Origin: Nilaparvata lugens
Lineage: Eukaryota; Arthropoda; Insecta; Hemiptera; Delphacidae
Assembly (NCBI RefSeq): GCF_014356525.2
Contig: NC_052506.1
Span: 35,493,564-35,557,563 of the forward strand
Direction: 5' to 3'
DNA length: 64,000 bases
Part shown: piece after piece, positions 37,901 to 49,900 of the stretch
How the letters are laid out: each line of letters opens with the position of its first letter
Position numbering within the stretch: position 1 is the stretch's first letter
Translations under genes and position numbers: made by a program
The notes under the pieces: generated by a model
The model's database searches: none
Seen by the model: only the letters and a program-made list of their open reading frames with translations
What the model was told of the DNA's origin: nothing

Positions 37901-40900
37901 TATTATAAAATAACATTTGATTGTAAGTGTAATTGTAATGGCTTTCTTCACGTATGGCTACCGTAGTTGTAGACATTATCATGTGAAATTTAATGTCCTT
38001 ACATAATTGTGTTCAAGCACCTAAAATAATTTGCATGATCACACCGGTACCTGAATGAAACGCCAGCCAACCAGATGTTTATATCTGTGGAAATATTTGG
38101 TCGAGAAGACTGCACCCTTACTCTGCTAATTATAAGAATTGCCATCAGCAGATGTTCCCAAATGCCCTCTATGCACGACATGAATGAAAAATGGTTATTA
38201 CAATACAGTAGTTAGTTTTGGTTGATGTGAAATGAATATTTATAATTTTTATTTATTTTAATAATAGTTTGCTTTCAATGTTGGTGTTTTAGGAGGAGGG
38301 TTTTGATGACAAAGCAAAATTACAGATGCGCCGGCTGTGGAATGAAGGTGGTGCCTGATTATGCGCACAAATACCGCTATTGTGAATACCTCGGCCGCTT
38401 CTTTTGCACTGGATGCCACATGAATCAGCAGGCCATAATCCCTGGTCGAGTGCTTTCCAAATGGGACTTTGCCAAGTAAGATCATCACAAGTGCAACTTA
38501 CCTTACTTATTAGCACAATGTGACAGAAGCATCATGTCTAGCTACAATGTAGAGTCACTACAGTGACTTGGGCCGTTGTCTTATTGCAATCACTATCATC
38601 AACTGTGTTTCAGATGTAACTTTCTACTTCTAGGTTTTTTCTAGTCCTCTTGCTTCTGGTATCAAGCACTGTTATATTATAGAATCTTTCCGTTAATAAT
38701 TGGAAACATTATGAAATTGTAATACCCATTTTTCATTGCAACTGCTTATTTATTTGATTACTACTACATTTTCTGCAAGACTGGAGAGTATAGACTATTT
38801 TTTTCAGTTATTTTCTAACCTTTGTTTTGTTTTTTCGCGGTAGATTAGGCCTACCTAATTGCTAGACTTGTAAGTGTGTAATGGGAGGGGGATGATCAGG
38901 AGACTACAGCTCTTCCTAAACTCTTATCTTAAGGAACGGGACATTAAATAGTTATAACCAATATTTAGTTGTCCTGGCAATCATTGATCAATTTCTGTTA
39001 CAGGTTATGCCTAGAAACCATACTTTATTTATTAGAAAATAACAATGACTTTAGTCTACTTTCAGTCTACTCATATTCAAGTACAGTAGCTACTAAACCG
39101 TCAAGCACCGCTTGCTGGGTTTACATTCTTTTCCACCTTATTCAATACTTCAAACAGCAATAAACTCAAAACAGCTATGTTTGAGCCACGCACAACTATT
39201 ATTATTCATTTAATTTGAATTTTCCATCCAATTTACATAGATTTAAAAAAGATATACCTACCCATATATGGCTGGTTTCCTATGCTTTGGTACCAATAAC
39301 ATGTAGTTTGGACCAGTACCTGTTCACAGTTACTACTAATTTGTTTTTCTAGTCTATACATCAATTTTTTGGTCCTAAATTTTTTTATTTGTAAGCGTTG
39401 ATTATGCTTCTATGAGTAGACTGGTTTAATATTGGCTGCAAATAACTATTATTGTAATTGAATTTTATGTCAGTAATTCTTCTGTAATATGTAATAATGT
39501 ATCCATAACAAATTTAAACTGGCAAAATTCGTAAAAAATTGTTGCTAGTATAATTTTAAAAACAAAAAACTTGTTTTCATTGTTTGTATTTATTCAAAAT
39601 AAGAGAAACTAATTCAATTTCATTAATGTTCCTAACGCCGGCCACTCTAGTGAGGTCCACGTTATAATGTCAGTGGAGAAAGATAGGAGAACAACAGTTG
39701 TTTCAATTTGAGATTAGGATTTTGTGGCGGCTACGATTCTTTGTTGTTTATTTTTTATTCGCTGGTTTATTTGAGGTTGAATTACTATTTTATCATTATT
39801 TCCCAGTGGTTCATTTGTTGTTATTGGTGGTTTACTTCTTGTTAGAAACGTTTCAAGTCGTTTCGACTTATGTAAACATCGTATTCTTAGGGCCGGTTTC
39901 CGAGCTCGGGATTTAGCTAAGTTCTAGACTTTAACTGGCTTTAAACTCAGGAGTCAGAAAATTGGCTTTCCGAGTTAGAACGTTAACGTAGTCGAGTACT
40001 TGAATAGACCCTGGAGTTTAGAGATCACGTTAGACTCTGGAGTTTATAATTTCGCTTTCTGAGTGAAGGGCTTATAAGTCCAGGACTTGAATTAGATTCT
40101 CGCCTCTTTCCGAGTCAAGGATTTATCAAAAATCGTCAAGTCCAGAACTTGAAACAGCCTGATTTTATATCGTCGACTGAGGTAGTTTCAAAAATTATGT
40201 TCTGGACTTATACTGAGCAAATATATCTTAGTTATTGTTTTGGAGTAGATGAATAGCCAAATAGTCTTGTAATAACTAAATTATTTGGAATAATACATAT
40301 AAATTCATAATTTATAGTTTGCAAGTCTATTTTGGAATAAAGTTCTATCAGAATTATGCGTACAAAACTAACCTTATTTACACTGTGACAACCTAAAATC
40401 TTTCAAGAAAAATAATACAACGATTGTCTTGGAATTTTTTCTCCCAATATGAATGTTATTAATCAATGTCATATTCAGCATATTAATAATAAAAATATAA
40501 TACAATAATAATAAATTATTATTCAAGTTTTTTTTTTCAAAAAATACGTTTTCTAACTCAATAGCCTACTAAAATGTTTATTCCAAAATCACTGGTTAGG
40601 ATCAACCATTTATAGCAATAATAGCATAACGGAAAATTAAATTTTTATTCATTCATGTTTCAAAAGGTTAGGTTTTGCTTTGAATAGACCTACAAAGAAA
40701 TCGAAACGTATTTTCACAAAATTTCTTGTTACAAAATAGTTTGGAGAGCATACTTACTCACTACCATGGCCATACATATCTAAGTAGATATTTAGCCACA
40801 CCAACAAAGCTCCTCCACCTCTCTCGATTCACCGCGTCCTCCTCGGTTGCTCCAATTCCCTCCATATCGGCCTTCACTTAACTTCACCATTTCCGTCGTG

Positions 40901-43900
40901 GTTCTCTTCTCGGTAGTCATCTTTCTGGATTTCTTTTGAACTCTTGATTGAGATTGCTGTCATCTTTTCTTCTCAAAACATGCGCAGCCCATCTGATCCT
41001 TCTACACTTGAACTCGCATACTACATCTGGCTCCCTATAAAGGTCCCGAAGTTCTCTGTTGTGTCTCTTCCCCCACTCTCCTCCCTCATTTATAGGTCAA
41101 TAGATTTTTCTAAGGATATTGTTCTCAAATAAAATCGATTTCTTTTCCTTCCTTCTATCTAACCTTCATGTCTCAACACCGTAGAGCAATATTGGACTGA
41201 TAATTGTTTTATAGATTTTAATTTTCGTAGTTTGTGATAACAATTTTGAGGACATGAGTTTGTTGCATGCATAGAAACATCTGTTTGCAAGGTTTAGCCT
41301 ATTCTGTATTTCTGTTACTTCTGTGTTTTATTCAGAAATGACAACGCCTAAATACTTTTGTTTACTTTCTCAAGTACTGACCATTCACTTGAAGAGAACC
41401 TTGGTCTCTGTTATCTCGATTTCTTGTGAAATGTACATATTTCGTTTTTGTATCATTTACTTTCAGTCCAATTTTCCCTGTTTCCTCCATGAACACTTTT
41501 GCTAATTGACTTAGGTCATCTATTTTTTCTGCGAAAATTACCACATCATCAGAAAACGCTAGTGTGTTGATTCCAGATCCAATTTTCACGCCTTCATCCC
41601 TATTTGCAATTTTTTGGAGTGCTTCCTCGATGACTATATTGAAGAGAATTTGCGAGAGCCCATCACCCTGTCTTACTCCTGAATTTATCCTGAAAGACTC
41701 AAAGACTTGCCCATTCACTCGTACCGAACCTGTAGCATCTGCTATGCTTGACCTGGCCAGGTTTACTAGTTTTTTTTCGGAATTCCAAACTTCTCCATCT
41801 TTATCCACAGTTTCTCTCTGTTTATACTATCATAAGCTTTTTGAAAGTCGATAAATAGAACAAAAAACTCTGTTGAATTCCCAGTACTTGGATACAATTT
41901 CTTTCAGAATAAATATTTGATTTTTTGTAGACCTGCCTTTCATGAAGCCTGCTTGATGTTCTCCGATTATTTCACTTGAGTATTTCTTAATACAATTGAG
42001 GACTATTTTAGATAAGATTTTATAGGGAATGCTGAGGAGAGAAATTCCTCTAAAGTTGCCGCATTCCTCTTTCTCTCCTTTTTCGTGTATGTGTACAACT
42101 ATTGCCTCCTGCCAGTCATTTGGCATCTTTTATTTTTCCCATATTATCCTTATTAACTCCCACAGCTTATCTATTATTACATCTCCTCCCTTCTTCAGTA
42201 ACTCTGCTGAAATTTCATCCTCCCAGGAGCTTCATTGTTTTTTAGAGCTGTGACTGCCGCTTCAACCTCTTCTCTGGATGGTACGTCTACGTCGGGTTGT
42301 ACATTATAGTAGGTCTCTTCATTATTTCCGTCTAGAGCAATGTCCAAATCTTTCACGTTCAGCAGTTCATAGAAATATTCTCTTCATATTTCAAGCACTT
42401 TCTGGTTCTCAGTTAATACAACTCCCTCTTTTTCCTTGACCCCATACGGATTTGGTGTGAATCTCTTCTTAAAAAACCTTATTTTTCTATAAAAGTCTCT
42501 TGCATTATTCGTTGAACGATCTTATTCTGCTTTATCAATTAAACTATTTACAAACATTCATTTTCCTTCTTATTCGGTTCTCTATTTGATTCCATGTACC
42601 TGTCTTTATTCTCTGCTGTATCACTACTTAAAAGACCGGGATTAATTTAAAAATGACTGGAAGTTTTAGTGAAGTTGATGATGGAAAATTGATTGAAAAT
42701 ATTAGAGAATACAGGATTTTATTTGACCACAAGCATCAAGAATATAGAAATATAATCAAGAAAAATAAAATTTGGGAAAAGTCACGGCAGATAAAACTGT
42801 TGAGAGAGAAGAATAATTTTATCGTAGCCTTGGCTCAGGTTGGTGACATTGCAACCCAGCCGTGCAAACGAAAACTTTTCATCCGCAGTCGACCGCTGAT
42901 TTTCAGCCATCTTGAAATTGAGCCCGACCCGGTCGCGGTTGACATAGGATAAGTTCGCATAAACGAAAACGTACCTTTAACCAGATCCTTTTATTTTCCT
43001 TTCGTTCTGTTACTTTCTGCTTCAATCATCTGTTCTCTGTTCTGCTATAATGCCAACAATTCAACAGTAAAATATTGAGAATTTTCCAAATGATTATTTC
43101 TTCAAGTCCTGGACTCGAATAAGTTGAGAACTGAACAGACCCCGGATTTTAGAAGATAAACCCGTGACTCAGAAAGTCGATTTAGAGCCGAGCGCTTATT
43201 TTAGTCCTAGATTCTGTAAGTCCTTATAGATCTTATAGAACTTATAGATCTCGAGCTCGGAAACCGGCCCTTAGTGTGCTCTTCCAGGTTTGGTTTGCTT
43301 GTACAAGCGTAATTTGGCTTATACAAATTCGCATGAAGAAGCGTGCTTGACATGCTTGCAGTTTTGTTAGTGGCCGGCCTAATCAGAGTGGGGTTGTATA
43401 AATTAGCTTGAGATGAGAAGTTTGACCTAAAGTTGTAGTATTGTTGTATAGAATAATATAGTATATGAATTATTTTTATTAACTCAATTATTATTCAATT
43501 ATGATTACAGATACCCTGTATCAAGTTTCTCCTATCGACTCTTGGATCAGATGTTCAGTGACCCCTTATTCAACATAGAGGATCATAGTCCGAATCTTTA
43601 TAGACGTGTACGTTGTTTGGAAAAAATACGTACTTTACGACTCCAGCTGTTCTATTTGAAAGATTTCCTTCTAACTTGTCGATTCGCTCACGAGTAAGTG
43701 TGCAGCACTATTTAAACAAAACAAATTGAGGCTCATATTCAAAACGATATCAAGTTTGACCTTGATCAAGTAAGTTCCAGCTGAGAACTGGTTTGATGAA
43801 GACGACTTGACAAAAAATAACCGTATTCAAAAGTGCTTACTTGAGATTTTACTTGAACATTCACGTTACTGCAAATGATAATCTCATTGGTTATCCATGC

Positions 43901-46900
43901 ATTATCCAATAAATGAATAGATGAATGAATGAATGAATAAATACATAGATAAGGTACATTGGCATTCTAGATAAAACAAAAGCTTCTCATATGAGGCATA
44001 ATACAAAATAAATTAATCCAAATAAGGTTTAAAGTTTACTTCAGTGAGTACGACTTTTGATAAAGATTTCAGTTCAAGTTGACTACTGATCTTCTCACTT
44101 GACTTAGTTCAAACTTGAAATCGTTTTAAATACGGGTATTAATACTAGTTATTGTAATGACTAGGTAATACATTGCGGCCCAGGCTTTGCATGTAAAAAA
44201 TTAAGAAAAATAATATCTTTTCGTCTTACGGTATTGATAAGTCTTAAAGATGAAGATTGATTCGTCCGTCTCTGTTCATCCTTGTTTATCATTATTTGCT
44301 ATTTGAAAGTATTGTTGATTAATCAATTTGGTCAATTATCAAGAAAAGTTCATAAAAACTACTTGTGATTATTCAATAATATTATTGCTCAGATTAAATC
44401 CAATAATGCCATTTTTTGTTCACTAATAAACTTTGACTGGAGTAATATTTTTTCATCATGTATAATGTCAATCAAATGTAGTCTTGGTAGAAGGTATTGT
44501 GATACAACATTATTGAATTATAGTATGAATTGAACAAGTTGACACTTGGTCATCCACCCGACGAAGTATCAACGTTGCTAAATTGTGAGAAACTCCTATT
44601 ATCTCTGAAACAAAACATTTTCCAAGGTGTAGAAAATGTTATTTTATCTGGATGAAATGACTGGACATCGACTAACATATTCAATATTCATTAATACAAG
44701 AAAACTATGAGTCGGATGAAAAATATATAGAGTCCAATATAGAAGACACACATCCTCTGTAATTTCGATATAATATACACAATAACTTATAGTCAAGTCA
44801 ATATAGACATGAAATATAGACTTGGACGATACAATTTTTCCATTTATTCCTAGATCTTCCACTCTTCCTAGTTCCTTCGACATCTAAGTGGTCAATCTTT
44901 TTTCCCCACATAATCGTCTTCCCTTCTTTCCACATGTCCGTACCATTGCAGTTTTTTCTTGTATTTTCTTTGATATTTCTGTAACCTTCATTCTGTTTCT
45001 TATTATTTCATTTCGTATTCTCTCCCTTCTAGTTAGGCCGCAACTCCACCTCAGCATCTCCATTTCAGTGACCTCCAGTCTAAATTCATGGGTTTTTTCA
45101 ACTGCCCAGTTCTCCGCACCATATGTCAACGCGGGCCGTCCGACTGTCTTATAGATTCTCCCCTTTGGTTTTCCAGTTCTCAGCTATTTCCGCCAAATCC
45201 AGTCATAGGATAGAAAAATTCACTCCCTCTTTTTTTAGATTATAAAATGTCGAATAAAATGATAAAAGCATTCGGAGCTCTCTATCTTCAATGAGTTCCG
45301 AGCTAAGAGTTTTCAAAAATTAGTAAAATTTCTAAGGAAAAATATATTTTTATTAATTTTCGTTTCTAATTCACAATATTTTCCGACTGTCACGATTGAA
45401 AAGTATAATTTAAAATCCCTCTGGGTGTAATTTTGTGCTTCTACATCTTGAGACCAGGTAGAGCGCTCTATCTCATATAGATAGATATTGTTTCAAGGTA
45501 CACCTGATAACAATGCTCCATGTATTTCGAAAAATACCTCATTTTCAGCTTTAACCATCATCACGACCTTTACTGTCCTTACATTGAGATTTCGAACATT
45601 GTTTATGAGATCATGTTATGATTATGATACACTTAAACTTAACATTTCAGGTTATGTCGTGATGGCGTGAGATTCGATGAAATGAACAGCTCAACTTCCC
45701 ACTTGTTTCAGTTTGTCACGAAATGATCAAAATAGGCACTTGATGAACTGAGATGAGGAACTTAGACCCCCTCTTCTTAGAGAAATTATATTGAAAAATA
45801 ATCTTTGCAAATTTTGATTTTTTTAAAAGAATTTTATCCCAACTTTTTAACCCGAAAACGTTTTAATCACTACTGTGATATCGGGAATGATAAACATACA
45901 AATCTGTAGTTAAATTCGAAATTCGTGAAAGTATCAGTTTCACACAATTTAGCAAAGTTGATATTTTAGCCAAGTCTTAACTTGTTCGATCTTTAAATTT
46001 CATCGCCTTCAATAACCAAAGAATTATTTTAATTCTTTAAATAATTATTTTAATTCATTCTCTTCCGTTAAAATGCCAATTACTCTCAAGATGTTCTTTC
46101 TCTTAGTATTCAATGTTTTGATTTGTACAGTTTGGCGAAATCACTGGAAAGTGAACCTCCCTACATTTTGATGGAGCCTGATGTCTATTCTCTGCAGGAT
46201 CTCATTTCATCCAAATCAGGTGAACTGGGAGAAAGACTGAAAGAACTCGTCAGCAATGCTACTGCTCATGTTAAAAGTTGCCAGGTGAGTCTTCAATAAT
46301 CAACATTGTTCTCAACTTTTTTGGGGGTTTTGCCTCATAAATGTGCCCATCCTACCTGACTCCTGCGTTCTTCCTGAAGGATCAGTTTTATATATTTACA
46401 GGAAGGTAGTAGTGAAAACACTTGATTGCACTTCACGTTGCGTTGTTTAAAGGCACTTTCCGTAACTGATCATCCTTTGCCAGTTACAGACTCCAGTGTC
46501 ACATCTAACATCGCTCATTACAGTAATGTTAGATACTAAGTAAATTAAGTGAAGTTTAGTGAAGTGTCAACATGAATTTCAGCAGTATCAGTGCATATTT
46601 TAATATCATAGTTTTTCTAGTTTCTAGTCAATTTACTACCAAGTCGAGTATGAACATTAGATTTGAACTACTAAAAAATACATTTTCATCTTCCAATTGT
46701 ACAGTGATATCAATATTAGCGATCTTTCGCGTTAATACTTAATCAGTCAATTTAATATGCTAATGAATTTAATGAAAATTTTGAATATTCGGGTGATAGA
46801 ATAATGAAGACGACACCAGATATATTTGACTTGATTTCAAAACGATCGCAAAGGCTCTCTGGGCTGCATATGTTGAAGTGAAGAAGCTTAATTCTTTTAT

Positions 46901-49900
46901 TGTATATAACTGTTACTAGTACTAGGACTAAAAATCAGTTTTATCTATCCTAAATTAATACTTCATTTTTAATAGTCATTTTTCTTAAACTTTGGGTGTC
47001 GTCCATTGTGATACACCGGTTATATTGTGTCAAAGTGTGTGCGTAACATATGTGGAATAGTATACTGATTGGAATATTATAGGTATCTGTGATGAAAAAC
47101 CTCTGCATTCTAGGCTTTATTGATCAGTAATGAATTCATAACAGATTCAAAATTAGAATAAATAGTTCAACATCTGATAACAGAAACATAAGAAGAAAAA
47201 CACTAGTCATATGATGATTCAATATCATCACATTCTTCCCGTCTTTAGGAATTCAATGAATAGTCTTTCAAATAAGAAGGCATTTTGCGCTCTCTATGAG
47301 ATCTTCGCAGGGTGCCATCAGGAGGCTCTTCTTCATCACTGAGGGGGAATCCTGTATTTGTTTCATCTTGATTTTCATGATAATTTTCTTGATTGTTCTC
47401 AGGCTCTGCGTGATCACTAAGGCTTGATCCTGCATTTGTATCATCTTGATTTTTATCGTTATCTTCTTGAATGCTCTCTTCTCCTCGAGGGGCAAGGTTT
47501 TTCAATGATACAGTTGTCTCTCTTCCATCACTAAGCCGTACCTTGGCATATTGTGGGTTGATTTGAAGAATATCCACCTCCTCGACCAATGGATCGAATT
47601 TACTTCTTCGTATAGGTACTTTCATTAGGACTTTGTTTGAAGGGGCAAGCCAGGTTGGAAGTGCTATACCATTAGATGATTGTCTATAGTGTCGGAACAT
47701 CCTATCATGTGGCGTCTCATTAGTAGCCGTGCACAATAGGGATCGAATAGAATGTAGAGAATCTGGGAGCACAGATTCCCAATCAGATACATCCAAATTT
47801 CTATGCTTCAATGTAAGAGACACTGTGCGCCAAATTGTACCATTTTCTCGTTCGATTTGGCCATTTCCTGGTGCGTTATAAGGTGATGACATGGAAGTGG
47901 CTACTCCTCGATTATGAAGGAATTCCTGCAGCTCTCTGGATTTGAAAGAGGTTCCATTGTCAGTATGTACATAAGAAGGTAAACCAAATGTGGTAAACAA
48001 GTTCACAAGGCACTGAATTACAGTTGATGAATTCATATTCGGACAAGGGTATGCAAACGGAAACCTAGAGTACTCATCAATTATTGTCAACAAATATTTG
48101 TTTTTAGTTTTTGATGGAAGAGGACCCTTGAAGTCCATGCTTAATCTTTCAAATGGATGTGTCGCCTTTATGAGAGTAGATTTCAATTTCTTGAAAAATT
48201 GAGGTTTTATGGCATTACATGTTTGACATGAAGAAGTCATTTTTCTGACATCCTCAACTGAATAGGGTAAATTATGAGTTCTTACCCAATGAATCATTCT
48301 GGTCACTCCAGGGTGACACAAGTCACAGTGTAGGGAGTGTAATTTATCGGTTTGAGTTGCATTACACACTCTGGAAAGTGCATCTGCTACTTGGTTGTCC
48401 TTTCCTGGTCTGTAAATTATTTCGTAATTGTAGCATGACATCTCCAATCGCCATCGTTGTATTTTTTCATTTTTTATTTTATTTTGATGAGTCATATCAA
48501 ACATGAATGATACAGAGCGCTGGTCAGTGATAATTTTGAAGAATCTTCCAAGTAAGAAATGTCTCCACTTTTTAAGAGCACACACAATAGCAAAAGCCTC
48601 TTTTTCAATGGATGAATGTTTACGCTCACTATCATTCAGCTTCTGAGAAAAGAATGCTACTGGACGTCCACACTGTGATAGGACAGCTGAAATTGAAAAA
48701 TCAGATGCATCTGTTTCAACCACAAAAGGTTCAAAGTCGTCAATTGTACTAACTACTGCCTTAGAAATCTCAGTTTTGAGTTGATTGAAGTCAGCTATAG
48801 CTTCAGAAGTCAAAGGAAAGGTCTTTGCTGTAAGAAGCCGTTTAGCTTTATCTGAATAATTGGATATCCATTTGGAATAGTGTGCAAACATTCCAATTGT
48901 TCGCTCAAGAGCCTTTCTATTATCTGGGGGTGGAAGATTGAGCAATGGTTTCAGACGTTCAGGGTCAGGAGAAATTGTCCCATTTTCAATTTTATAGCCA
49001 AGCAAGCTTATTGAAGTAAGTGAATATTTGCTTTTTTCAGTATTGATTGTAAAATTATATTTTTGTACTGCATCTAAGAATTTTTTGAGATTCAAATCAT
49101 GTTCCTTCTGATTCTTACCACATATTGTCACATCATCCAGGTATGCATACGTTTTTTCAAGTTTTTCATTATTAATAACATTATCAATGACTCGCTGAAA
49201 AGTGGGTACACCATCTGTCAGACCAAAAGCAAGCCTTCGAAATTGATACAAACGGCCACATGCCTCAAATGCAGTGAAAGGTCGATCTTTTTCTCGTAGG
49301 GGTACCTGGTGGTAAGCGCTTTTCAAGTCAATAGTGGTGAATACAGAGTTTTTTGAGACCTTAGAAACATATCTTCAAGACTAGGGAGGGGATATGCGTC
49401 AAGATGTGTGTATCGGTTAATAGTTTGAGAATAGTCTATTACCATTCGCTTTTTGTGATTTTCGTTCTTCACTACAAATGCTTGAGCTCTCCAGGGAGAC
49501 CTGCTTTCTTCAATAATTCCATCAGCTAGCAGTTTCTCAATTTCTTTCTCCATGAAACTAGTGTCTTCAAGAGAATGCTTTCGGGATTTAGTAATTATAG
49601 TTTAATGTCTTTAGTTAAAAACTCAAAAAGTGGTGGAGGTTCTATCTTTGCTGGAGCCAGATAATTGATAGTCAATGGGGGTTTAGTTCCTCCAAATGAA
49701 ACTCTAAGTTCAGAGTGTTGATTAAGTAAGTCATGTCCTACAATAACATTAGCACACAAATCAGGCAATACACTGAATTTTGTTTTGGGGTAATGTTGAC
49801 CTGAAAATTCTAAATGAGCTACACAATAAAAGGAAATGTTCTTTCTTAGTGATGTTGAAGCCATGGACACTGCACCAGTTGTAGGGTACATTTCAAGTCC

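Larger units (their letters stand above)
39890..43270. mobile_element. PIF/Harbinger-like element, 3381 bp, with MADF fragment and inserted LINE
   Basis: The ends are inverted: GGGCCGGTTTCCGAGCTCGG on the left and CGAGCTCGGAAACCGGCCC on the right. TTA flanks both sides (39887-39889 and 43271-43273). Inside near 42653 is a plus-strand MADF (Myb/SANT-like) frame, the kind of second protein that PIF/Harbinger elements carry beside their transposase. No DDE transposase was recognised. A minus-strand LINE occupies about 40.79-42.64 kb. The whole element lies in Rubicon intron 9. Confidence 0.75.
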
